Shown: piece by piece, positions 32,162 through 43,854 of the stretch
Position numbering within the stretch: position 1 is the first letter of the stretch
Layout: every line of letters starts with the position of its first letter
Origin: Hirundichthys speculiger
Lineage: Eukaryota > Chordata > Actinopteri > Beloniformes > Exocoetidae
Length of the DNA stretch: 64,000 nucleotides
Assembly: GCA_018398805.1 (NCBI GenBank)
Contig: JAGFBZ010000290.1
Span: 2,790,001 to 2,854,000, forward strand
Reading direction: 5' to 3'
Made by a program: the position numbers and the translations under genes
Notes under the pieces: model-generated
The model's input: the letters and a program-made list of their open reading frames with translations, nothing else
What the model was told of the DNA's origin: nothing
Databases searched by the model: none

Positions 32162-33125
32162 TAGAGCCCTATGAAACGCGCGATCATGGGCGGAATCGCG
32201 GAAATGGAGATTAAAGACTGAATTCACTTTAAATGCTCAATATAACAGAACAGAATGGCAATTTGTGTAAAAGTTTGTTTTTTCTCCTAGACTAAAAGGA
32301 ACTTTTATTTCGAGGAAATATTTAAAGAGGGGTCACTAAAACCTGGGGACACTGCGTGCTTCTCTACACCCTCCTGTCCCTGCTTTCCTCATTAACCAAA
32401 AAAAAAAAAAAAAAAAAACACATCGAAGCGGCCATCTGAGAAAACGACTAATAAGCAAAGGAACTACTGACTTATTAGTCACTTACTGAGCTAAACACAA
32501 AGACGCTGACAATTCTGAATTTAAATGGTGATGTCTGTAATAGCTTGAACACACAGAAAAAACAGAAAACAGAAAAAAAAACACAGACACACACTCATAC
32601 ACACAACCAGTGTTCAGTACTTTGGATTTCATAGTATCTACATAAGCTTGAGTAAATGTAGTTTTTCTGTTATCAGGCACACAGTTTGTCATGACATATC
32701 TGAAAAATGTCAGGTATGTCGTGACAAACTATGTGTCTGACAACAGAAGAAATTAAACAAGCTAAAACAATTAGTTTACTGCTGTTGCAATTTCTTTCTT
32801 TTTTGCACTTTAAATGGATTTTACCTATTTGAGTTATTTTTTCTTAGTAATTTATTTCATAAAAAGAACTTTTAATTTTTTTTGTTTGTCAAAAGAACGA
32901 TTGTTTTGTTGCACACTATGTTTAAAAGTATGAAAATATTAAAGTTTACAGTTATAATTGCAGAAATTGTCTTTATTTCATTACTTTATATACTTTTTTG
33001 GGGTTATATTTGCAAAAAATGCTTAAAACTGAATTATCAAAAATTGAAAACCAAAAAGCACAGAAAATTAAAAAAATTTAAAACGGAATTTGAGAAAAAA
33101 ATAAAATGGATTTCATAGGGCCCTA
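32162..33125. mobile_element. hAT-like non-autonomous element, about 964 bp
   Basis: The ends tagagccctatgaaa and (reversed) tagggccctatgaaa differ at one base. A clean 8-bp duplication is not visible. The interior has an A-run (about 32398-32418) and AT-rich sequence with a palindromic 'gtcaggca...tgtcgtgacaaact' patch near 32670-32745. No transposase was seen. Confidence 0.65.
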
Positions 33126-33199
33126 ATCATTGTGTTGACACTGACCCAAGTGAGCTCATGACTTAAACCATTTTGGGCTGACCTAAATAGAGGGAGTTT

Positions 33200-34870
33200 G
33201 AAAATGACTTAAGACCTATCAAGACAGGAATAGAGACAGCAGCTGGAAGACTGGGTGCTGGTTTGTCCTCGAAGCATTCATGAGTGCCATCATCCTTGTA
33301 ACCGTGGACCCAACACACATCATTTTGAGTTTGCAATAATATTATGCATGACTTTATCTGTCTGGTCAGAGAGAAGCTGGCTGTAACAATCTTGTGAATG
33401 GGGAGAAAGGTTTTTGGACACAGGTTTTAAGGCTGGCTGGGAGCTGAAAACTAGAGGTGGAAGTGGGTGCAGACGAGATGTTAGGGATGTGAAAAATAGG
33501 AGATTGGTGGGGGAGTGGAAGGAAGTGGAAAGTTTGGTTCTGGCAGTCACCAGCTCATTTATCTAGTTGGTGAACTGAAGAAAGGTTGATGAGGAGAGGA
33601 AGTTCAGTGGAGTGGTGGACGGCAAGAGGACAAAGTGAGGGGAGAGAAGCATTCCACATTTGGGAGTAATCAGGTCATGCAAGGGGTCTCTCTCTCTCAT
33701 CACTGAATTCCCTCAGAGGTGGAACTCTCTGCAAATGGCGACTAAGTAGCCTCACACTTAGCACTTCTGATTGGTTTTCTCGTATCTTTATCCTGTAGTC
33801 TTATTTCTTCTTGTTTCTTGTCCTTCTGAGAGAGAATGGATACATAGAGTAAAACACATTAGATGTGAACAGTCTTACTTCTGATTTATTGAAATCAATT
33901 CCATCTGCCTGATAAGATGCCTGTGGTCTTGGAAAAAGTTACAATTGTCTGTGAAGTGTATCCTGGTGAGATACAAGCAGCTGAAACCTATATTTAGTGT
34001 CAACAGTCTGCTGAATCTTTTGATTCTTCTTCCAATAGGTAGTTGGAGGGCCGCTGATAAACACCTCAGTGTTCAAGGGGCTTGGAGTCCTTAACAGCTT
34101 AATCTTTTTTTTCCAAAATTGCAGATTGTTGTTTCACAATGTCATTAGTCCTTGTGAGCGATGATGCATTTTTTGGTTGGGTGTTCATTCAGAATGTCTG
34201 GTATTCTTTTTCTCAAGACCGTGTCTTTGGGAAAGCAGTATGTTCGTGCATTTTTCCTGCTTAAATCCTTTACATTTCTAATTGCACTGTCACCCACAGT
34301 TCATCAGGTGGAGATTTGGCATCTTGGGAATAGCAGCGAAGATCTGTATGCTTTGTTGTTGAGGGGGTTTTCCACTCGCTCTACTCTTTGCAGTTGTCCA
34401 TAACTGAGATTTTCCAACTGCAGGGGTTGATGAAGCTCTCTGTCTGGATGGTAGAACAGGCCATCCTGTTGCATCGCTGATCTCTGGACGCTTGGCTCTG
34501 GTCATCACTCGTCCCCCCAGTTACTCAGGAAGTAATTTATCCGTTGGCTTCGCACCAGAAGAGTTCCAAGGAGGAGAATTGTGTTCAGATTTTATGACAG
34601 CCCATTTGTTTCTACCTCAGATCATTTTATTGAGCTCTCCTTTGTGGCCTATACACTGTTAGTCAGCATGGTAGTTAGCTGCTCATTAGCAAACTCTTGC
34701 TCTGTACTGTGACTCAGTGGTATGGCTGTTTGAGCACTGCAAAGACCATTCATCTCCACATTCACCTCAAGCTGACAAATCTTCATCTCAGACACTGCAA
34801 TCTTCATCTCAGACACTGCAATCTTCTGTAAAAGTTTGTGGTAATCATCCATACAGAGGGGAGGCATCTT
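33200..34870 (-). pseudogene. LINE ORF1/esterase-like and upstream fragment
   Basis: Minus-strand frames read MPPLCMDDYHKLLQKIAVSEMK (34649-34867, a short coiled-coil start with a duplicated KIAVSEM unit) and a basic Pro/Ser linker (34290-34508). Further on come segments such as NTEVFISGPPTTYW and DGIDFN...LRLFTSNV, which resemble the SGNH-esterase-like ORF1 of fish L2/Rex-type LINEs (SGPLPTY, DG-H-N motifs). Many stops. The segment near 33200-33350 would be the approach to ORF2. Family assignment is by motif wording only. Confidence 0.5.
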
Positions 34871-35289
34871 AGCAGTTGAGCCCCACAGAACTGTTCACTA
34901 GTTCAGGCATATGCAGCTGATAAGCCATGTTTGTAATGTAGAAACTGACAAAAAGAATGAATTGCAGCAGTCAAATTCTTTCTTCAACATGTACTGATTA
35001 ATAAAATCCTAGACCCTGTTTCTATTGATCTTCTGTAAGTTTAGTCAAGAAAAAAAGCATAAAAGAGGAAAAATTAAAGCAGAAGAACTGAAAGGTGGAG
35101 TAGGTGTTCTTTTTTTGCAGCACTTTTTACAATATTGCCTGAAAACCTTTTCACATTCCCATTGCACACACTGAAATAAAATGTTTGCAAAAAAAAGGAA
35201 ACGTTTTGGTCCGGTCTAGAGGATCAAAACGCTTGAACGAAAACTCTGACAAATCAAAATATTAATCATTATTACTCTCACTGGCTGCC
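34871..35289. other. unassigned sequence
   Basis: No gene or repeat recognised. Confidence 0.3.
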
Positions 35290-35319
35290 TAATACGTCCA
35301 TCAAATATCAATGCACTCC

Positions 35320-35495
35320 CACCCACCCCTCCCTCCCTCCCTGCGGTTCATGTAGTCGTGAATCGTGTGAAGGCGTGGTTTCGAGGGGTGAGCTGAAGAG
35401 GAGGAGGCAGAGCCTTTGGGAAGGAGGGAGGGAGTGTATATTTTCAAAATCTCACTTGAGTTGGATTGCTGGAACCGTTTTTTCACCTACCCTAC
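35320..35495. repeat. second copy of the dispersed repeat at 18440-18605
   Basis: It shares about 140 bases with the first copy, followed here by 'ttttcacctaccctacc' and preceded by a 'cccacccctccctccctccctg' microsatellite. Same orientation as copy 1. Confidence 0.7.
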
Positions 35496-35659
35496 CTTGC
35501 AGCAAGTATCTTGATAATTATTATAAATATTGTGTAGAAATTATAATGTAACAGTTTACTCTGAGATTATGCTGTCTCAAAGGAAGAAACATTTTTTTGG
35601 AAATCATGTTTGAAGAATTAAGAAATAAAGTGTTTTGAATGAAAAACAGGTTGCAGTTT

Positions 35660-35745
35660 CAAGGACAAGGTGGTGTTGTGTTGGTAAGCACTGGCCTCAC
35701 AGCTGGAACATTCCCAGTTAAAATCCTACAAAGAGGGGTTCACAA
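35660..35745 (+). repeat. degraded SINE head
   Basis: 'aaggtggtgttgtgttggtaagcactggcctcacagctgg' plus a 'cccagttaaaatcc' B-box relic corresponds to the first 80 bases of the SINE at 8216-8605. The body is absent. Confidence 0.5.
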
Positions 35746-36884
35746 GAAAAGTCCAGGCAATCAAATTATAGAATAGCTAATAATAATAATAATAGTATAG
35801 CAAGTTCACTTTCTACATGAACTAGTTAAGTTTATAGTTCACAGAAATTAAAATGAATTATTTCAGTTCATAGTTCTTATTCAAAATTCAAAAATTTGGA
35901 ACAAGAATTCACCATTTCAAAAAATGAATAAATAGTTCAGTTCCAGTTTTTTTTCATGAATTCTTTTTAATGTTGCTGCGAGCAAGTATTTGTCAAAATG
36001 ATATCTGCCCATATACTACACCTATCACAACAGCAATTATTTTATCCATTTTATCTGTCGAAAACTGTGTCCAATTCAGAATCTTTATCCAACCAGGGTT
36101 CACATTAGCATTGAAGGGACAGCCAATGTAAAACTGTAATTTCCCTTTCAGCTTCTCTCTACAGTATATTAAAAATATGAGGAAAAACCTACTGCCAAAT
36201 GGTCTTTATTATAAGACAAAAACAGGTCCTTAAAGGTGCAAATGTTTATTTTTTTCTCCAATTTCAATATTTCAGTCGGGCCGCTCCTCCGGCTCTGGGC
36301 AACTGCAGCTTTCATCTTCCTTCTATGCTTGTTTGAAATATTTTATGATGCAATTGTTAGCGTGACAGAAGCGACAGCTCGTGTTGCCATGTTTGATTGT
36401 TTTCTGAAGATACATATTAGGGTTGTTTGTGGTTAGGGATGGACCAGGACTAAAAAACGGTCCCTGGACATTCCCCCCTAAGTAGGCCCACCAATAACTG
36501 GGGGGGGGGGGGGGGGGGGGCTTCTATAGTGATATATTGTCATTGTCATAAAAACATCAACACATATGAACTTTTTATGATTGTTTATTGAGGAACTCAA
36601 GAACAATATTAAAGAATGACTAAACATCACTATCATCTCTGAAACAAAAATGAGCATAAACATTGTCTTTTTATACTGGTATTTTATAGTTACTTATATT
36701 CTTGCATTTTAAAGAGAAAAAAAATCTATATATCATAGATTTAGAAATCATACATTTATTTAAAACATCCCTTTTATGTTTGAAATAAAAATCTTCTGAC
36801 ACATAAACATAAATAATCCCTCATAATCAGTGACATGTGGTGAGATTCATAGCTGGTGAGGCACTGACTCCATCAGAATCCGAT

Positions 36885-38345
36885 TTGGTGATAAAGCTGT
36901 CTGTGGCAACCATAGGGGCATATCACTTCTTGCTGTGGCAGCCAAGGTCCTGGCAAAGGTGATGCTTCAAAGGCTGATAATTAACATCACCGAGTCAATT
37001 CTACTGGAGTCACAGTGTGGGTTTAGAAAGAACAGGGGCACAGTTGACATGGTTTTCACAACTCGGCAACTCCAAGAGAAGTGCAGGGAGCAACAACAAG
37101 ACCTGTTTATGGCTTTTGTTGACCTTTCTAAAGCCTTCAACACTGTGAAGAGAGACTTCTTGAGGGACATCCTACTCCGGGTTGGTTGCCCCGTCAAGTT
37201 ATCCGCCAATTCCACGATGGAATGACAGCCAGGGTGTCAATAGGACGTCAAGAATCTAGCCCCTTCCCAGTGGGCACAGGGGTAAGACAAGAGTGTGCAT
37301 TGGCACCAGTACTTCCTCTTATGTGTCACCCAGTTTCTCCACAGGGATATTAAAGAAAATACTGGGGTGATGATAGCATATAGGCTGGATGGTAACCTCT
37401 TTAATATCAGGAGGCTGCAGGCAACAACCAAACTCCACAGAGTAAGAATACTTGAGTTACAGTATGCAGATGACTGTGCTCTTATATCTCACTCTCCTCA
37501 AGACCTCCAGTCTGTGCTAGATGCAGCAGCCAGGGCATACAGCAAGATGGGGCTGACCATCAACACTGCTATCTGCCAATGGAGTGGTAACATCCCACCC
37601 ACACCTCCCGTCTTCACTGTATCGGGAAAAGCTGTCAGTTGTTTCCATCTTTTAAATACCTGCGGAGCATTCTATCTGAAGACAACAACATTGACAAGGA
37701 GATCCAGAGCAGATTAAATCAAGCTGCAGCTGCCTATGGTAGACTAAGGCACAGGGTCTTTCAGAACAAAAACCTTCATCCCAGCACAAAAGTCTCTGTC
37801 TATCAAGCAATTTGCATCACTACCCTCCTCTACAGCTGTGAAGCCTGGGTCACTTACAGATGTCACATCAAGTCCCTGGAGCAGTTTCACATCTGCTGTC
37901 TACAGCGCATCCTAGGAATTACTTTGACAGGCTGCAAAAACAATGCACCAACTGCGATGGCTGAGGCATGTCATAAGGATGTCCTAAAACCGTTTGCCCC
38001 ACAGAGTGTTATATGGCCAGCTACAAAAAGGACAGCGCTCTGCTGGAGGCCAAAAGGAAAGCTTTAAGAACCAATCAAAAATGGCGCTCAAGAGATGCAA
38101 AATACCACCTAGAGACCTGGAAAGATGGTTGCTGATTGCAACACCTGGCGGCAGCTGTGTCTAGATGGGACCAACATACTGGAGGAAGAAAGGGCTGCCA
38201 GGAGGCATCAAAGAAGGCTCAGGAGACACACACCCACACCCATGACTGCCAGCAACATCAACACCATATATACATGCCCCACCTGCAATAGAACCTGCGG
38301 ATCCAGGATTGGGCTATGCAGCCATCAAAGAAGTCACTGGTAGAG
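36885..38345 (+). pseudogene. LINE RT with C-terminal zinc finger (I/Nimb- or RTE-like)
   Basis: The reading begins AVCGNHRGISLLAVAAKVLAK (pre-RT), then SQCGFRKNRGTVDMVFTTRQ, DLFMAFVDLSKAFNTV (motif A, with N for D after AF), QYADDCALISHS (motif C), FKYLRSILSEDNNIDKEI, LLYSCEAWVTYRCHIKSLEQF and CCLQRILGI. It ends in TCPTCNRTCGSRIGLCSHQR, a C2H2-like finger, and a stop at 38343. At least four frame changes (near 37210, 37300, 37640, 37950-38125). It lies inside the inner hAT element and is 5'-truncated. Confidence 0.83.
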
Positions 38346-38504
38346 GACAGAGGTGGACGTCATCATTGGATCCAATGGACAGCAACAAGGAAGCCATCAA
38401 AAACAGATTTACACATTTATGAACCCAACAAAGTAGATTATTTACCCTTTGGTCAGTAGTAGTTATGGTTTATATGTCATATCAGCATCTTTTTAAAAGA
38501 TTCT

Positions 38505-38635
38505 CTAGTTGCCTTTATTGGATAGAGAGAAAGCAATGACTAAAAAGGGACACAACAACATAACAATACTGCAAATTGAACCCACAAACCACTATATGAG
38601 AGTCCACCCACTTAACCACTAGACTACCTAGCAAA
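38505..38635 (-). repeat. tRNA-derived SINE fragment
   Basis: On the minus strand 'gctaggtagtctagtggttaag' carries an A-box-like TAGTCTAGTGG and 'gtgggttcaatttg' a B-box-like GGTTCAATT about 45 nt on. This is a different SINE family from that at 8216. Length about 130 nt. Confidence 0.55.
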
Positions 38636-38999
38636 TACCATTGTAGGACACTGGCATTATACTGATTTTTAAAATTAAATTGCACCATGCAATGCTGCTG
38701 TGATTATTTAGTATACCATTCAATCAATCATCCTTCAAACAACATTTGAAGCCTATTCCACAGACATTGCACCACCACGCACCACGAAGGAGTAGACAAA
38801 GATAAATAGTGCCAAAATGGAAAACACTTCTCCCCCTCAAACTTGCAGAAATTGAAATTGAAATATGAAATTGCAGCCATTTGTGCGGCCATTTGTGCTT
38901 GCTTATCTATGTATAACTGGCATGCTTGGTAGTTACGTGTTTGTTTTGACAGCAATAAGCCACATATTTATCATCATCCCACCACAAATCCAGATCCGT

Positions 39000-39330
39000 A
39001 ACCTGTTAAATGCTGTGGTTTTATGTCATTGTCACTTACCAGTACCTCCTCCTCCAGTGAAATCCCCTCATCAGCCTGTGGTAGATCAGGTTGGATGTCC
39101 AGTCTCTCAGTCTCCTTGGTGATAACGCTTTAGTGCTTTGATCGACACCATCGTCTAAGTTGACAACAATGTTATTGCCGCTGCTTGCAGTTGCACTGCT
39201 GTCTTCTGTGAGCTTTCTATATTTTGAGGTGTCAAGTGACTTGGCTTTCTTTAGTTTTAATTTTTCCCATCCACCTTTCTCTGCTTGCCTTCTTTCTGTT
39301 GACAGACACTAACGTTAGTGTGCTTTGTTG
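39000..39330 (-). pseudogene. possible hAT transposase N-terminal fragment
   Basis: The minus-strand translation has a basic start (NRKKASRERWMGKIKTKESQ) and, after frame changes, an acidic stretch near 39050-39160. This layout resembles the N-terminal region of fish hAT (TTF/ZMYM-type) transposases. No catalytic motif is visible; the identification depends mainly on its position in a hAT element. Confidence 0.35.
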
Positions 39331-39695
39331 GTTTTTAGGCCTATATCTGATAAATGATTGTCTTAGCGCCCCCCTGCTGTTAGCTGATAGACTGAAAGTT
39401 TCGGTTATTGAACAGAGCCGACAGCCGTAGACCGGATGGCTGTTCTGGACTTTTCCAGAATGCACAGATTGCCAGTTCACCCCCTGTTTTTGGTGTATTT
39501 TAAATGGGGTTCGCTGGAAACCTGGCACGGTTTTGACCGTGCGTTAACTTTGAAAGAGTTGCCCAAATGAACCCTATTCACACCCGACACTCGTCAAGGG
39601 GAAAGAGAGCACATTCAGTTCACGTTCACACAAAATAGGAACTAGTTAGTGAACTTTCTTCAATGAAAGCGTTCAGGTACAACACTGATAATGCT

Positions 39696-40649
39696 AATAA
39701 TAATAATAATAAAGAATGTGGTTAAAAACCAATATTGTGTCAGAGAATACCTAAATTGTCCAGGGCGTGATTGGTATTTATTGGTTCTAAGAGTTTAGTA
39801 AATGATGTCTTTTGAAACTAAGCAATGCATAAATCTGTATATTCTATATTATAAATTTAAATATTACTTTCCCAGACTGATAGAGACTTGTATAAGGCTA
39901 CTCTGTAATTTCTTTCTCTCTTTGTAAAATTCTTAAGTCTTTTTTGTGGTGTCTGGGTATGTCAGAATACTTTTTTCTTTCTAAATAGAGGCTGCATATG
40001 GCTAACCATCTGTAATGGACATGTAACATTATCCTTGTTCGCTGATCAGAGCATTAATTACAATCCATCTGCAACAAAAAAGAGAGAGAGCCTGACAGTG
40101 TAAGAGAAGAAATCTCTATAAAATACAAAATAGATGGTACAGCAATAATATACTTATTTTTGTCAGATAATAACATATTTATCTCAACCATCCCTATTTC
40201 CAATTAAAGTAAACACATTTTGTGCTTTGTTTCAGCTGTGGTAACTCTACAGAGATTGAGGATGTCTGTGATAAATATTAATTTCAAAGCTCACAGCAGT
40301 GATAAGCTTGAATAAAACTTAATTATGTTTTAACTGAAGACAGAGTCCTATCAAAATGGGGTCTTATTGGGTCTTATTATAGATACAGTTGGTGGACACA
40401 GTGATACATCAACAGTGTTTACATTAGAATGTATTGTGCAACTGAAGAGCCAGGTTGAAAGTATTTTTATTAAAGTTAATAATATCTGAGGAAAATATTG
40501 TCTTCTGGCTTTATTATACCTCCAGAAACTTCATGCTTATTGGAAGTAGATCATAAAAGGTATGGCCTCTATAAAATCAGTGCAGTATTTTGTTGGCTAG
40601 GTCTAATCATCCTTGGTTTGATATTGACTAGAAAATGTTAATTATGTAG
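39696..40649. other. unassigned AT-rich sequence
   Basis: Starts with an (aat)n tract, then no recognisable gene or repeat. Confidence 0.3.
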
Positions 40650-41190
40650 ATCCACCTTTAGCAGCAATAACCTGAAGTAGCAGTTTCCTGTATTGACTTT
40701 CAGTCTGTCACAACATTGTGGAGGATTTTTTTTTCCATTCTTCTTTGCAACATTGTTTCAGTTGTTTGTGTGCCCTTTGAGCATTCATTTATCCACAGCT
40801 CTTTAAAAGGCCCTGCCACAACATTTCAGTTGGGGTGTGGTCTGGACCAAAGACAGCATTTTAACAAAAAACACCTCATGCCTACTGTCCAACATGGTGG
40901 TGGAAGAGTATTGATAGGGAGTTGTTATGCAGCCACAGGATCTGGGCACCTTGCAATCAATGAGGAGATCATAAACCCCTCTCTATAACAGAGTCTCCTG
41001 GATGCAAACGTTAAGCCAATTCTTGGTTGAAACAGAAAATCTACATCTGAAAGACCCAAACCCAATTTAAATTCTGTGGCGGGACCTTAAGAAAAACCAA
41101 TGCCCCAAAACCACAATAAACTGAAGCATTAATGTAAACAAGATTGAGACCAAAATCATCCACAGCAATGTGTTCTCTAAAAATAGATTA
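40650..41190. repeat. Tc1/mariner remnant with inverted halves
   Basis: 40650-40800 is the reverse complement of a Tc1 3' end ('ccacctttagcagcaataacctgaag', 'attcttctttgcaacattgtttcag'). 40860-41190 runs forward: 'cctactgtccaacatggtggtggaag', 'gcagccacaggatctgggcac', 'ctgtggcgggaccttaagaaaa'. The same family occurs at 48090-48705. No open transposase remains. Confidence 0.7.
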
Positions 41191-41384
41191 CTTCATATTA
41201 AAAACTGCATTCACTCATTGACAAACATTTCTGTACATTCTATACATACATTGTTTTCCTGTCACAAGAATCACAAACCAAAGACACATTTGATTTGGAG
41301 TCCTAAATATCCAAGAACACTTTAATTCCATGTTTATAACCTTGCATTTTCCAATTAATGGAAAACATGCTAGATCTTCTAGCT

Positions 41385-41470
41385 TCTTCTACTCGATGTG
41401 TCCTCTTTTTCTTCTTCTATTGGCTTATCTCTTAGGGGTTGCCACAGCAGATCATCTGTTTCAGAAGTGG
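41385..41470 (-). repeat. 3' tail of an RTE-like LINE
   Basis: 'cttaggggttgccacagcagatcatctg' is the reverse complement of the tail at 45385-45420 ('cagatgatccactctggtgacccctac'). The coding part is missing. Confidence 0.6.
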
Positions 41471-42629
41471 TCTCAAGTTAGTGCTCTCAGTGCTGGACCA
41501 AGTCTCAGATAAACGTAGAGAGATCTATTATGAAGGGCTACGCCAAATCAAAATGTTGAACAAAAACTGATTTCCCCATCTACGTGTGTGCCTTACAGAT
41601 GTTTAATATCCATTGAAATGACATATTAAGGCATTTGTGTATCCTGTCCTTCATAGAATTTTTATATGAATTAGTATCTAAAAACAGAAAATGGGAATTG
41701 TAATTGTACTGTTTTGAGTAAACCTTTTACAGTCTAGTATAACATACAGACTGCAAATGCAGGAAAGCCAACTTAACTGTAAGGACTCTGTTAAAATATA
41801 ATAATAAAAGGAAGAATAAAATGTAAAGTCTGCAAATAAATTCAGAAATATAAAAATATGGGTCACTGCCAGTAAGCACTACTGAGTTAAATCAGTAGCT
41901 TCAGTTACTCTGAAAACTGATTGATGGCTTAGCCTGTACAAACACACCACACCTCCTCATAGACTTCCATTTCCATACTCTCAAATACACATACATCCAC
42001 TCATATTAAACAGGAGTGGTTCATCCAGAGGACAGTCAAGTTGTTGGATAAAATCAGAAGAGAGATAGAAAGAAGGTTTGAAGAAGCTCAAACGGAAATC
42101 AAAAAAGGCAAAAAGAGCTTTAGTCAAGCTTAAACTCTCCTTGGCAGAGAGGACCAATTACATAACTATCCCAGCTTTATTTGATACGCAATACTCAACT
42201 TCACAATTAAAAGAGTGTAAAGGACAGAGAAAAGGACAAAAACAGTGAGATGTAAAATCTGTTCTGTACACTGATGTGACAAAAAACAGATCCAGAAAAT
42301 TCAGACCAGAAAAGTCCTTAAGGCCAGGCGCTATTGTCTTTGAAAGGGTCACATAGTTCCACATTTTCTCAATAGAACACTGTGGTCTTGTAGTTTCTGG
42401 TTTCCAAAAGTATAATGGGAAATAATGCCTTATCATATAACTGTTTTAGAACCCGCTTCCAGTTTGGGTTTGGAAAGCAGACATATTTCTTAAATTTAAG
42501 ATTAGAATTTAAATCTTTAATTTTTTTTTTTAAAAAGAAGGCATGTAGCTAGGGCTATCTAGACTGCTGGAGAAAGTCCTATAATGTCATGGACTCATTT
42601 CCTTCTCTGTTCTCTTTATTTTGTATTCA
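41471..42629. other. unassigned sequence
   Basis: No recognisable gene. Short ORFs only. Confidence 0.3.
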
Positions 42630-43245
42630 TGTACATCCAGGGGTGAAAGTAGGCCAGATCGGTCTGTAACTATGTTATAAAGACACTGAGACGGAACGCT
42701 CCTCCGGTAAGAGATGAGTGCAGCTGCCTCTTCCAAACCCAGAATAAACTTTATTGCCAGGAACAATTTTACACATACGAGGAATTTGTTGTGGCGATGA
42801 TGATGCATGCAATTAAGGGACAAATATAACAAACAATGTAAACTAAAAATATTGCAATATAAATATATATACACAAACTGTTTTTTGCAATGAGGGCAGA
42901 GTGACCAAGAGTGATGTGCCATGAAAATGTGCAAATGAACAGGTAGTCCAGACTTACCGTTAATGCAACGCATAGTGTTCTGAGTTCTGTCAATGTGACA
43001 GTAGTGTCAGAGTCAGAGGTGGAGAGTGAGGAGTGTCGGGGGGTTCCGGGTCTTATTGATAAGGCTGACAGCAGACGGGAAAAAACTGTTCTTGTGGCGT
43101 GAGGTTTTGGTCTTTATGGTCCGCTGCCTCCTGCCAGAGGGGAGTGACTCAAAGAGTTGGTGTCCGGGGTGGGATGGATCAGCCACAATCTTTCCTGCCC
43201 GCCTCAGGGTCCTGAGGGTCCTGAGGGTCCTGAGGCGTGCAGTCA
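42630..43245 (-). pseudogene. LINE C-terminus and 3' UTR
   Basis: The minus-strand frame (to 43013) reads ADPSHPGHQLFESLPSGRRQ then TIKTKTSRHKNSFFPSAVSL...N, the standard last ORF2 segment (DPSHP...LLPSGRRYR...R...NSFFP.AV..LN) of a fish non-LTR element. The 3' UTR continues to about 42630, with 'aataaactttattgccaggaac'. A 9-bp unit 'ctgagggtc' is repeated three times near 43205-43232. Confidence 0.7.
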
Positions 43246-43389
43246 CAATAATTTTAGCAAGAAAATGCATCGGGTCATAATTTACAGTTTTAAACAGGAC
43301 ATTGTCTTTTTTATTATTTACTTGTATAAGACCTTTCAGATAAGTTAGGTTTTCAATTACAAAATAAGGTAGGTGCATTACAATTAAAA

Positions 43390-43854
43390 ATGTTTATCTT
43401 TAGGACAATAAGTCCCATTACAGATACTCTGACAGATCAGAAAATCAATGTCCCTTGTTCCTGAGCTATACAATATGAGTGTAAAGGCATAATATGACAT
43501 AAAGAGTAAAGCTTTGGTGTGGCAAGATAACTACCTGGGGCTTAACAGACATAGGTCTATTTAAAAAGCAGTTGATTTTTTTTATGGTAAAATAAATACT
43601 GTTCCCCTGAAGCAGCTGATGATTCAAAATCTTGCACAGTTTTGCAAGTATTTGTGCTTCTCTGTCCAACAGGCTACCAAACTGCTCCTGACTCTAAATT
43701 ATACCTGAAAACTTTCTATGTACAGTTGCAGCTCCTGGACGAGCCTGAACTCCCCTAATTTGCCTATGCCTATGTTTGAGGATGTCACGGACCCTCCCCC
43801 TCATCTTCTTCGCTGCAGTTTTTCTCAGTGACAGGTAGATACAGGCATAGCCAA
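43390..43854. other. unassigned sequence
   Basis: Nothing recognised. Confidence 0.3.

Larger units (their letters stand above)
36434..39486 (-). mobile_element. inner hAT-type element with a LINE inside
   Basis: The ends tagggatggaccaggac and (reversed) cagggggtgaactggcaatc are flanked by tttgtggt (36426-36433) and tttttggt (39487-39494), 7 of 8 bases alike. The family member at 18123-18785 shares both ends. A 23-base G-run sits at about 36499-36521. It is interrupted by a LINE (36885-38345). The right part retains a minus-strand transposase-like fragment. Confidence 0.72.
35793..39687. mobile_element. outer hAT-type element carrying nested insertions
   Basis: The left end 'tagtatagcaagttcactttctacatgaactagtt' and the reversed right end 'cagtgttgtacctgaacg...aagttcactaactagtt' share the hAT-like start and the 'aagttcact...aactagtt' subterminal block. 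Both sides lie in (aat)n tracts, which hide any target duplication. Its own sequence is about 35793-36433 and 39495-39687; the rest is the inner element. Confidence 0.6.

Noticed and set aside
43205..43232. Leu-Arg-Thr tripeptide repeat in a minus-strand ORF
   Set aside because: Caused by a threefold 9-bp duplication within a LINE C-terminus, not a distinct domain.
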